Assembly: GCA_009845425.1 (NCBI GenBank)
Contig: VXZQ01000012.1
Coordinates: forward strand, 186,001 to 250,000
DNA from: Holophagales bacterium
GTDB taxonomy: Bacteria; Acidobacteriota; Thermoanaerobaculia; Multivoradales; Multivoraceae
Reading direction: 5' to 3'
DNA length: 64,000 nucleotides
Shown: in pieces, positions 34,754-43,120 of the stretch
How the letters are laid out: the number at the start of each line of letters is the position of its first letter
How positions within the stretch are numbered: the first letter of the stretch is position 1
Position numbers and translations under genes: made by a program
The notes under the pieces: generated by a model
Told to the model about the DNA's origin: nothing
Seen by the model: only the letters and a program-made list of their open reading frames with translations
The model's database searches: none

Positions 34754-35610
34754 AGCTCCTCTCCCTGCTGCGCGACGGCCGGTCCGCGATCGGTGTGCTC
34801 GCGGACGAGAAGACGGTCGTCGACCTCTCCGTCGCCGCGCCGGAACTGCCGCGCGGCATGTGCCGCTTCCTGGCTGGCGGCGACGAGGCGATGGACGCGG
34901 CCCGTCGTGCCGCCGACTCGGGCGCCGGTCGTGCGCCGCTGTCCGATCAGACGTTGCTGGCGCCCGTCCCGAAGCCGCGAAAGTTCTTCGCCATCGGGCT
35001 CAACTATGCCGACCACGCCGCCGAGACCGGCCAGCAGCTTCCCGAGTTCCCGACCGTGTTCAACAAGCAGGTGACATGCGTCAACCGGCCGGGAGGGGAC
35101 ATTCACATCCCGCGCGCGTCCTCGGCGGTCGACTACGAGGGAGAGTTCGCCTTCGTCATCGGCCGGCGTTGCCGGGGCGTTGCGGCGGAAGACGCTGCCG
35201 GCGCGATCGCGGGATACACGATCGTCAACGACGTGTCCGTTCGCGACTGGCAGCGCCGTTCGCCGACGATGATTCTCGGCAAGGGCTGGGACACGCACGG
35301 CCCGATGGGGCCGTACCTTGTGACCGCCGACGAGGTCGACGATCCGAACGCGCTCGGCATCCGTACCTGGGTCAACGGTGAACTGCGCCAGGATTCGAAC
35401 ACGCGGGAGCTCGTCTTCGACTGTCCGAAGCTGGTCGAGACGATCTCGACCATGTGCACGCTCGAACCCGGCGACGTGGTGAGCACCGGCACGCCCGCCG
35501 GAGTGGGCGCCGCCTACGATCCGCCGAAGTTCCTGGTCGCCGGCGACACGGTGCGGATCGAGATCGACGGCCTTGGGACGCTCGAGAACCCGGTGATCGC
35601 CGAGCCCTAG
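34750..35610 (+). CDS. Fumarylacetoacetate hydrolase family protein
   Basis: 286 residues. An N-terminal short domain is followed by the FAH catalytic fold: KFFAIGLNYADHAAETGQ, the metal-binding VDYEGEFAFVIGRRC (Glu pair), YTIVNDVSVRDWQRRSP, KGWDTHGPMGPYLV, and the closing LEPGDVVSTGTPAGVG. These are the features of small FAHD1/HpcG-like hydrolases or decarboxylases that act on 2-oxo or acylpyruvate-type acids with Mg. It is translationally coupled to the quinoprotein, so it may process the acid derived from that oxidation (inference). Its TAG stop shares the bases CTAG with the stop of the convergent VWFA gene. Confidence 0.9.
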   Translation: MKLLSLLRDGRSAIGVLADEKTVVDLSVAAPELPRGMCRFLAGGDEAMDAARRAADSGAGRAPLSDQTLLAPVPKPRKFFAIGLNYADHAAETGQQLPEFPTVFNKQVTCVNRPGGDIHIPRASSAVDYEGEFAFVIGRRCRGVAAEDAAGAIAGYTIVNDVSVRDWQRRSPTMILGKGWDTHGPMGPYLVTADEVDDPNALGIRTWVNGELRQDSNTRELVFDCPKLVETISTMCTLEPGDVVSTGTPAGVGAAYDPPKFLVAGDTVRIEIDGLGTLENPVIAEP

Positions 35611-38600
35611 CCTCGGCCGCGGCCGACGGTCATCCGCACTTCGCGATCGTTCCGCTCGTCCCGCAGTTCCACCTTGATGGACTGCACCTCGCGGGGAGTC
35701 AACGGCTCGCTCGTGGAGTAGCCGAGCATGTACTGGCTACGCAGTTCCTCGCCTATGTGCCCGTAGGCCCAGAACACGGCTTCCATGCTCGCGACGTAGT
35801 ACACGCGGCCACCGCTCGCCTTCGTGATCGCTTCCAGGTCCAGCTTGCGGGGACCGCGTCCCCAGCGATCCTCGCCCTGGCTCATCGAGATGACGTAGAT
35901 CGGCACGCCGGTGTTCCCTGCCGTCCGGAAGGTCCGGCGGTAGCCGCTCTGGCTGCCGTAGTCGTCGCCGTCGGTCAGCACGACCAGGGCGCGACGCCCC
36001 TGGTCCCGGGCGAGATGCACCAGGCAGAACTGCATGGCGTCGTAGAGGGCGGTAAACCCGTCTGCCTGGATCTTCCCCAGGGTGCCGATCAGTTCGGCGA
36101 CGTCGGCGGTGGTGTCGGAGAGCAGGCGCGGCCGGGTGTCGAAGTCGACGACGAACGCCTGATCGATCCGGGTCAGGGTGTTGCCGAGGAAGCGTGCCGC
36201 CGCCTGCCGGGTGTCCGGCATCAGGGCCCACATGCTCTGGGAACTGTCGATCGCCAGGCCAAGCACCAGGGGCACGTCTTCGGCAACCGCGAAGCGCTCG
36301 ATCGGGATCTCTCTTCGACCCGCTTTCAGCACGAAGTCGTCGGGCTCGAGGGTCGTGATCGGCTTGCCCTCGTCGTCGTTCACGACGACGTAGACCTCGA
36401 CCAGGTTGACCACCGTCTCGGCCATGGGCGTGTCGGCCGAGAGAAACTCCACGTCTTCGATGATCGTGCCGTCGTCCAGGTGGACCGCGACTCGGGCGAA
36501 GTCCGCGCCGGGCAGCGCGGGACCGGGCAGGACGGTGCGGAACGGAGGCCGCGTCAAGGTGGCCGCGAGACGGTCGTTGCGGTAGAACTCGACCCGGTCG
36601 AGAACGCGGCCGCCAGCCAGCTCGACCCGGGCTTCAACGGCATAGCGGCCTCCGGACTCCTCTTCCACCGCCGCGATGCCGACGCCGGCCCGTGTTCGGT
36701 GCTCGTTGATCGTCAGTTCGTCCTCGCTCAGCCAGCGGTCCGAGCGGTCGTAGGCGACGATCCGGATCGTGTGAGGCACCGCCTCCGGCCCCAGGTCGAT
36801 CGTGGTCTGGAACGGCTTGCGTCGATCGTCGAAGACCTGCTCGCCGTCGAGGTAGAACTCCACCCGGCGCACCACGTCGCTCGTGGTCACCGTACTGAAC
36901 GACTTCCTGCCGCTGAGCCCCGACCGCTCGCCGCGGGGCGGGATCAGACGGACCAGGCTGGAGCCGGGGTCGGGGTCGAGGATGTTCGCGCGGCGGGGAC
37001 CACGGGAGCCGCCGGCCCAACCGGCCCGGCGGGCAGCGGCCCTGGCCGCCGCGAGGATCTCGGCCTCCGTGCGGCGGGTGGTGAGCGAACCGGGACCTGG
37101 CTCCGGCACGAGCAGCTCGATGTCGCTGCGGTCATCGATGGGACTCGACGCCGTATCGAGAAACTCCACCTGCCAGCGGTCGTTGCGCAGATCCTCGACC
37201 ATCAGGACGAGTTCGTCGATGGCCACTGGCAGGTCGAAGAGAGTGCGAAACCGCCAGGCACCTCCCCTGAGCCGGGTTCCGTTTCCCGCGCGATGAAGCA
37301 GAAACGCCGGCCCGTCCAGGCCGCGGCCGTAGACCGTGAGCCGGAGGGCGTCGCTCGACGGCGGGGGATCGGCGCCGACGGTGGCGAGACCGTCGAGCGT
37401 GACGAACTCGGCGGGCGCGCCCTCCGTGGTCGACTGGATGCCCTGGGGCAGGAGAACGCCGCGGATCGCGAGTTCGCCGTTGCCTCCGAGGATGGACCGG
37501 TCGCCGTCCCGGCTAAAGGCGTCGAGGGCGCGGCTGGCGCGCAGGGCCACCAGGTCAGCCGGCGCCGCGACCGTGGCCCAGCGGCGCGCGAAAACGTCAG
37601 GCGGAGGTCCGCTGGACGCGGCATCGGAGGCGATGCGCACGTCGACCGGATGAGCGGCTCCGTCACGGGTGCCGGACGAACGGTAGCGGACCCGCCAGGA
37701 CGCCCGCAGCCGCTTGATCGCCGCGGCTAACTCGGCGGCATCGGCGAGCGCCTCGCCGCCGGAGGCGTGCGCGAACGCCCGCGATGCCTCAAGCCGCCCG
37801 GGCAGGAGGTCGTCGACCTCCTGATCGGCCGCCGCAAGCTGAAGGGAGTAGACGCGCCATCCGAGCGCCGCGACGGTGCGAGTCAGGCTGCGCTGCCGTC
37901 GCTGCTCGCTCAGGGCTGCGCGTTCGAAGGCGGGCGTCGGCTCGCCCAGCAGCTCCTGAGCGAAAGCGTCGGCGTTCAGGTCGGTCGCGTCTCGCACGAG
38001 GAACAGGGCCCGCGGCTGCCCGTCGGCCCAGGTTGCGCCCTCGATCGACTCGAGCAGGTTTGCCCGCTGCCAGCGCAGCGTGTCGAGCTCCAGCAGGACT
38101 CCCTCGAGCAGGTCGGCCGTGCGCAGCGCGTCCGCGTCGGGGTCGCCCGAGCGTGCGTCGGCAGCCGTCCGCAGGTCCCGGCGCCTGTCCAGCAGGACGC
38201 CCGCTGCGCCGGCCCGCGTGGCGACTGCCGCGGCGGCCGCCCGTACCGCCCCGGCGTTCGCGGTCGGGGCGAGCTCGACCTCTGCGATCCGGTCGGCTGC
38301 GATCATCTCGACGTCGCCGAGCGCCACCAGAGCATCGGCGGCGTTGCCGACGGCCGCGGCCGCCGCCTCGATGCCCTCGGGAGTCGAGCCCGGCAAGTCG
38401 AAGTAGATGACGATTCGCCACCGCTCCGCCACCGGTTCGACCGACAGAATCTCCCGGGTTGCGCCGTTCTCGAGGATCTCGAAGCTTCCGGCATCGAACT
38501 CCCGGAGCGGCCCCGGGGCGGGGACCTGGAGGATGATCCCGGCCTCGCGGCTCGGCATCTGCGCCGTGGCGGCGGCGGGGCAGAGGGCAGCGAGTAGCGC

Positions 38601-38645
38601 GACAACCGCCGGCAGCAGACGGTGCCGCGAGCAGGTGGAGATCAT
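35607..38645 (-). CDS. Large secreted protein with acidobacterial VWFA-related domain (1)
   Basis: 1012 residues. A signal peptide ends near AAATAQ. An N-terminal half contains a VWA-like segment (RIVIYFDLPGSTPEG) that lacks the metal motif. A middle region has several Ig-like beta units written as VRRVEFYLDGEQVFDDRRKPF and VLDRVEFYRNDRLAATLTRPPF. The C-terminus is an intact VWFA-related acidobacterial domain with MIDAS D800-SSQS (LGLAIDSSQSM), the Thr in ADGFTALYDAM, the Asp in VVLTDGDD, and the closing GEELRSQYMLGYST. No membrane anchor is seen. The family function is unknown; a MIDAS domain implies metal-dependent adhesion or partner binding outside the cell. It is the last gene of a four-gene operon, six bases after its paralogue. 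Confidence 0.82.
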   Translation of the reverse strand: MISTCSRHRLLPAVVALLAALCPAAATAQMPSREAGIILQVPAPGPLREFDAGSFEILENGATREILSVEPVAERWRIVIYFDLPGSTPEGIEAAAAAVGNAADALVALGDVEMIAADRIAEVELAPTANAGAVRAAAAAVATRAGAAGVLLDRRRDLRTAADARSGDPDADALRTADLLEGVLLELDTLRWQRANLLESIEGATWADGQPRALFLVRDATDLNADAFAQELLGEPTPAFERAALSEQRRQRSLTRTVAALGWRVYSLQLAAADQEVDDLLPGRLEASRAFAHASGGEALADAAELAAAIKRLRASWRVRYRSSGTRDGAAHPVDVRIASDAASSGPPPDVFARRWATVAAPADLVALRASRALDAFSRDGDRSILGGNGELAIRGVLLPQGIQSTTEGAPAEFVTLDGLATVGADPPPSSDALRLTVYGRGLDGPAFLLHRAGNGTRLRGGAWRFRTLFDLPVAIDELVLMVEDLRNDRWQVEFLDTASSPIDDRSDIELLVPEPGPGSLTTRRTEAEILAAARAAARRAGWAGGSRGPRRANILDPDPGSSLVRLIPPRGERSGLSGRKSFSTVTTSDVVRRVEFYLDGEQVFDDRRKPFQTTIDLGPEAVPHTIRIVAYDRSDRWLSEDELTINEHRTRAGVGIAAVEEESGGRYAVEARVELAGGRVLDRVEFYRNDRLAATLTRPPFRTVLPGPALPGADFARVAVHLDDGTIIEDVEFLSADTPMAETVVNLVEVYVVVNDDEGKPITTLEPDDFVLKAGRREIPIERFAVAEDVPLVLGLAIDSSQSMWALMPDTRQAAARFLGNTLTRIDQAFVVDFDTRPRLLSDTTADVAELIGTLGKIQADGFTALYDAMQFCLVHLARDQGRRALVVLTDGDDYGSQSGYRRTFRTAGNTGVPIYVISMSQGEDRWGRGPRKLDLEAITKASGGRVYYVASMEAVFWAYGHIGEELRSQYMLGYSTSEPLTPREVQSIKVELRDERNDREVRMTVGRGRG

Positions 38646-38651
38646 CCCTGT

Positions 38652-41621
38652 CTACCTCACTTCCCGCCCCTCGATCGTCCGTGCCAGGACACCGGTACGG
38701 TCGAGTTCCACGCTGACCTCGCGCCAGTTGGGACCTCCCGGTTCCTCCTTCGGGTAGTAGGTCAGGAGGTAGTGACTGCGGAGCTCGCGGCTGATCGAGT
38801 CGAAGATCGGCTCCAGGTCCTGGTCGTGGCGCACGTAGTAGACGCGGCCGCCTCCTGCCCTCGCCATCCGCTCGAGCTTGCTCACGAAGGTGCGGGTGCT
38901 GAAGCTCCGGCCGTCGGTGCGCGCCGCTTCGTCGTTCATCAGCACCAGGTAGACCGGCACCCGGGCGCGCCGCGCCTGGTCGAGGCTCTGCCGGAAGGCG
39001 GCGTCGGAGTCCTCGTCGTCGCCGTCGTAGAAGACCACGAGCGCCTTGCGGCCGCGCAGCCCCTCGAGCTGATCCAGGGCCAGCGACAGAGCGCCCCAGA
39101 CGGCCGTGCGACCACGCGGTCTGAGCGCCCCGATGCCGCCCCGAACCGCGTTCAGGTTGTAGGTGGCGGCCCGGACCAGGCGCGGCTCGCTTCCGAAGCC
39201 AACCAGGAACGCGCGGTCGCGCGTCGGCTCGAGCGAATCGAGGAACTCGACGGCCGCCCGCTTCACGTCGGGCATGCGCAGGAACAGGCTGCTCGAGGTG
39301 TCGATCGCCAGCCCCAGCGTAAGCGGCAGGTCGAAAGCGATCCGGAAGGACTCGAGTTCCTGGGCGCGGTCGTCCTCGAAGACCGAGAAGTCGCCAGCCG
39401 TCAGATCCCTGACGGGCTGCCCCGAGCGGTCGGTGGCGACGACGTAGAGCTGGACAAGTTCGACCCCGATGCGGGCGGAGAGGCCGGGACGGGAGAGGAA
39501 CAGGACATCCTCGGCGATCCGCCCGTCCGTCAACTGGGCCTCGACCCGCAGGTAGGACTCCGGATCGCCCACCGGCACCAGCACCTCGCGGCGAAACGGC
39601 GCCTCGGCTGCCGTCCCGGCCAGACGGTCCTTGACGAAGAAGCGCATCTCCAGCAGGCGGCCGCCGCGCGGCAGCTTGAGTTCGGCGGCAACTTGCACCG
39701 GGCCGGCCAGCAGCCCCTCCTCGGGCTCGGTGATGCGGACCCAGAAGGCATGAGGCGGCTGGTTGACCAGGAGTTCGTGGCGGTCGAGCTCCCGGTCCTC
39801 CGCGTCGAACGCGACTGCCTCGACCCGGCCGAGTCGGTCGCCGCGACCGAGGTCGATTCGCGCCCGGTACGGTGCTCGATTTCGGGCCGCGACCCGCCGG
39901 CCGTTGAAGTAGAAGACGACCCGCTCGACCTGATCGGTGAAGGGGTCGAGAACCTCGGCCACGAAGGTCGCGCGGCCCCGCCGGTTCGCGGGGTCCTCCG
40001 GCCGGAGGCTGATCGCCCGCGTGCGTGCCGCGGTGCCGGAATCGACGGCCTGTTCGACCAGGTCGAGGAAGTCGACTACAGCGTACCCCCAGCGTCCGTC
40101 GCGGAGATTCTCGGCCAGGACGATCGCCGAGTCCGTGCCCGGCGGAAGCTGGAGCGGTCGCTCGAAGGAGAGGTTCTCCGCTTCGGGGGCGGCGAACGGA
40201 ACCCCGTGGCTGGTGACGACGCTGCCGTCCTCGCGGTGGAGTCCGGTGCTGACCCTCCACGCCGAAGCGTCAGCCGGCGGCGAGCCGGCGGGTGGCACGA
40301 TCGTGCTTGTCAGCCGGCCGACAACCCGCTCGGGCGAAGCCGACTCGATCCGGATCGAGGCCACGACCTCGACTCCGGCGTCGCCGCCTTCGAATTCGCT
40401 GTCGAGCTCGCCCTCGAACGCGCGCCGCAGTCGTACCTCGGCCACGTCGTCCGGTGAACCCGCTCCGGGAGTAACGGTCGGCGCCCTGATCTCACGCTCG
40501 CCCGCGCCGTCACTCAGGTCGAACACGCCGGCCGCAGCGGAGCCACCGGGCAGTTCGAAGCTCGCCTCGAAGCGGCGAGGGAGCCGCTCGATCCAGTCCG
40601 CGATCGCGACCTCGTTCAGGAGCACCTCGCCGCCGGTGGAGTCGGCGGCTACAGTCCAGTCGTCCGGCTGCACGAAGAGACCCAGTTCCTCCTCGACCGT
40701 CTGCGAAGCGCCGGAGCGCGGCCGGTTGAAGCGGAGCGTGAAGCCGACGGTCACGTCGTTCGAACGGACTCGAACGCCGTCGCCGTCCTCGCCCGCGGCA
40801 AAGGCCACCGGCGCCGCGGTCCAGCCGAAAGCGGCCGCGGCGCGGGCGACGCCGCCGAGATCGGGAGTTGTCGCCGCCTCGACGGCGAGGGAACCGGCGG
40901 TCGGCACGAGTTCGAGGTAGAAACTCAACGGATCGGCGACCAGGCCGTCGGCGAGGACGATCAGATGGCGGCGGGTGGACTGCGTTGCGCTTGGGGCGTC
41001 GCGCCTCAGGTCCTCGCGGGCGGCGAGGAAGGACACGATCTCGTCGATCTGGGCCCGGCGCATCGCCGCCTCGTCGCGGATGGCGTCCCTCGCCATCTGC
41101 TCCAGCACGACCTCCAGTTCGGTCAAGCGGTCGCGGCTGCCCGCCGCTGCCTGTTGCCGGGCTCTCGAGAACTCGATGTCCCGTTCGCTGGCGAACAGAC
41201 GGCGCCTGTCGACCAGCGCGCTGGCCGCTTCTTCGCCTGTGGCGAGGCGGTTCAGGGCCGCCTCCGCCAGGTCGCGATCCCGGGTGGGCGGCAGGATCGT
41301 TCGCGCCCGCGGATTCGCCACCACGATCTCCAGGCTGCCGACCTCGAGCAGTGGATCGAGTTGCTCCAGCAGCACCTCGGCGAGTTGAAACACCGGTCCG
41401 GGCGTGGTCAGGGCCAGATCGACGTAGACCAGGGTCTGCCAGTCACTCTCCGCCCGCGCCACGTCCTCGATCTCGACGTTCGCCCCATCGACCCGGAGTT
41501 CCAGTTCCCCGCGCAGGTCGCTCTCCGACGCCCCCTCGGTCTCGAAGGTCACCGTCTGCTGCGCCGAGGCCGCGCCCGCGGTCAAGGCGCTCAGCAGTAG
41601 TCGGAGGGCCCAGTCCCTCAT
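38652..41621 (-). CDS. Large secreted protein with acidobacterial VWFA-related domain (2)
   Basis: 989 residues, a paralogue of the next gene with the same order: signal peptide (LLSALTAGAASAQ), an N-terminal VWA-like domain without a MIDAS (LVYVDLALTTPGP, then HLIVLADGLVADPLS), a variable central region, Ig-like units (VERVVFYFNGRRVAARNRAPY, LLEMRFFVKDRLAGTA), and a C-terminal VWFA-related domain with MIDAS near residue 774 (LGLAIDTSSSL), RGRTAVWGALS and VVFYDGDDEDSD, ending SRELRSHYLLTYYPKEEPG. The paralogues are well diverged, so the duplication is old. It begins nine bases after the DUF1501 gene stop and is presumably co-expressed and exported with that set. Confidence 0.82.
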   Translation of the reverse strand: MRDWALRLLLSALTAGAASAQQTVTFETEGASESDLRGELELRVDGANVEIEDVARAESDWQTLVYVDLALTTPGPVFQLAEVLLEQLDPLLEVGSLEIVVANPRARTILPPTRDRDLAEAALNRLATGEEAASALVDRRRLFASERDIEFSRARQQAAAGSRDRLTELEVVLEQMARDAIRDEAAMRRAQIDEIVSFLAAREDLRRDAPSATQSTRRHLIVLADGLVADPLSFYLELVPTAGSLAVEAATTPDLGGVARAAAAFGWTAAPVAFAAGEDGDGVRVRSNDVTVGFTLRFNRPRSGASQTVEEELGLFVQPDDWTVAADSTGGEVLLNEVAIADWIERLPRRFEASFELPGGSAAAGVFDLSDGAGEREIRAPTVTPGAGSPDDVAEVRLRRAFEGELDSEFEGGDAGVEVVASIRIESASPERVVGRLTSTIVPPAGSPPADASAWRVSTGLHREDGSVVTSHGVPFAAPEAENLSFERPLQLPPGTDSAIVLAENLRDGRWGYAVVDFLDLVEQAVDSGTAARTRAISLRPEDPANRRGRATFVAEVLDPFTDQVERVVFYFNGRRVAARNRAPYRARIDLGRGDRLGRVEAVAFDAEDRELDRHELLVNQPPHAFWVRITEPEEGLLAGPVQVAAELKLPRGGRLLEMRFFVKDRLAGTAAEAPFRREVLVPVGDPESYLRVEAQLTDGRIAEDVLFLSRPGLSARIGVELVQLYVVATDRSGQPVRDLTAGDFSVFEDDRAQELESFRIAFDLPLTLGLAIDTSSSLFLRMPDVKRAAVEFLDSLEPTRDRAFLVGFGSEPRLVRAATYNLNAVRGGIGALRPRGRTAVWGALSLALDQLEGLRGRKALVVFYDGDDEDSDAAFRQSLDQARRARVPVYLVLMNDEAARTDGRSFSTRTFVSKLERMARAGGGRVYYVRHDQDLEPIFDSISRELRSHYLLTYYPKEEPGGPNWREVSVELDRTGVLARTIEGREVR

Positions 41622-41630
41622 CGTGGCTGC

Positions 41631-43109
41631 TTAGGCGACGATCTGGTGGATCGGTTCCGCGCCTTCGACGCCGACGAGCTTCTGGTCGAGGCCGGCGTGG
41701 AAGTAGGACAGGGCGTTCGGGTCGAGACCCAGCTGCTGCAGCACTGTCGCGTGGAGGTTCTTGACGTGGAAGCGGTCGACCTCGGCCCGGTTGCCGAGCT
41801 CGTCCGTCTCGCCGACGCTGGTGCCGCCCTTGATCCCGCCGCCGGCCATCCACATCGTGAAGCCGTAGGCGTTGTGGTCGCGTCCGGTGCCTTCGGCGTA
41901 CTCGGCGGTGGGCTGTCGGCCGAACTCGCCGCCCCAGATGACCAGTGTGCTGTCGAGCAGCCCGCGCTGCTTCAGGTCGCGAAGCAGGCCGGCGATCGGC
42001 CTGTCGGTGCCGCCGGCGTGGTACTCGTGGTTCTTGACCAGATCGCCGTGGGCGTCCCAGTTGTGGTCGTTGTGGTTGCCGCCGGAGTAGACCTGAATGA
42101 AGCGGACGCCTCGTTCGACCAGGCGTCGCGCCAGCAGGCAGCGACGGCCGAAGTCCTTCGTGCGGTCCTGGTCCAGGCCGTAGAGCCGGCGCGTCTCCTC
42201 CGACTCGCCGGAGAGATCGACCGCTTCCGGCGCGTGCTGCTGCATCCGGTAGGCGAGCTCGTAGCTGGCGATGCGGGCTGCCAGCTCGCTGTTCTCGGAG
42301 CGCGGTTCGGCGTGTTCCTCGTTGTACTCCCGCAGACGGTCGAGCAGCCGGCGCTGCGCCTGGCGCGACATTCCCGGCGGCGGGTCGAGGGACAGGATCG
42401 GCGTCCCGCTCGAACGGATCACGGTGCCCTGGTAGCTGGCCGGCATGTAGCCGCTCGACCAGTTCTTGGCGCCGCTGATCGGCCCGCCGGTCGGGTCGAG
42501 CATGACGACGAAGCCGGGCAGGTTCTCGTTCTCGGTGCCGAGGCCGTAGTTCACCCAGGAACCCAGCGCCGGGCTGCCGGAGAGGATGCGGCCGCTGTTC
42601 ATCTGCAGCATGGCCGAGCCGTGGAGCGGCGCGTCCGCGGTCATCGAGTGGATGAAGGCGATGTCGTCCACGCAGCCGCCGATGTGGGGGAACAGGTCGG
42701 AGACCCACTTGCCGCATTCCCCGTACTGCTTGAACTGCCATTTCGGCCCGACGACGCGGCCCTGGTTGCGCGTGCCGCCGCGGCCCTTCGTGTTGATCTC
42801 GATCGTCTTGCCGTCGAGCGGGTAGAGATCGGGCTTGTAGTCGAAGGTGTCGACCTGGCTCGGTCCGCCGTACATGAACAGGAAGATGACGGCCTTGGCC
42901 GGACCGTCGAAGTGGGGCGGTTTGGCGGCGAGCGGGTTCTTCCACGCGGTCACGCCGTCGGCGGCGATGGTCTGCGCACCGAGGAAGTCGTCGGTGCTCA
43001 GCATGCCGGCAAGGGCGACGGAGGTGAAGGCGCCACCAGCTTCCCAGAGGAACTCGCGCCGGGTGCGGCCGCAGAAGGTGTTGCGGGGGCGTTCGTTGTC
43101 GTGGTTCAT
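41631..43109 (-). CDS. Tat-exported DUF1501 protein
   Basis: 492 residues. The N-terminus has a twin-arginine motif, RTRREFLWEAGG, followed by a moderate hydrophobic stretch, so the folded protein is probably exported by Tat. The body has DUF1501 features: KAVIFLFMYGGPSQVDTFDYKP near the start, HSMTADAPLHGSAMLQMNSG, PGFVVMLDPTGGPISGAKNW, FIQVYSGGNHNDHNWDAHGD, and WGGEFGRQPTAEYAEGTGRDHN with the C-terminal GDTxxxHGF-like region. DUF1501 proteins are distant members of the alkaline phosphatase/sulfatase fold and are almost always paired with DUF1549/DUF1553 cytochromes, as here (the partner ends 11 bases upstream). The reaction is unknown. Confidence 0.88.
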   Translation of the reverse strand: MNHDNERPRNTFCGRTRREFLWEAGGAFTSVALAGMLSTDDFLGAQTIAADGVTAWKNPLAAKPPHFDGPAKAVIFLFMYGGPSQVDTFDYKPDLYPLDGKTIEINTKGRGGTRNQGRVVGPKWQFKQYGECGKWVSDLFPHIGGCVDDIAFIHSMTADAPLHGSAMLQMNSGRILSGSPALGSWVNYGLGTENENLPGFVVMLDPTGGPISGAKNWSSGYMPASYQGTVIRSSGTPILSLDPPPGMSRQAQRRLLDRLREYNEEHAEPRSENSELAARIASYELAYRMQQHAPEAVDLSGESEETRRLYGLDQDRTKDFGRRCLLARRLVERGVRFIQVYSGGNHNDHNWDAHGDLVKNHEYHAGGTDRPIAGLLRDLKQRGLLDSTLVIWGGEFGRQPTAEYAEGTGRDHNAYGFTMWMAGGGIKGGTSVGETDELGNRAEVDRFHVKNLHATVLQQLGLDPNALSYFHAGLDQKLVGVEGAEPIHQIVA

Positions 43110-43120
43110 CGTTCCGCTCC

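Noticed and set aside
37789-40457. Overlapping long frames on both strands across the VWFA genes (823 codons minus, 611 codons plus)
   Set aside because: No domain signal; the true frame shows signal peptides, Ig-like units and complete MIDAS motifs.
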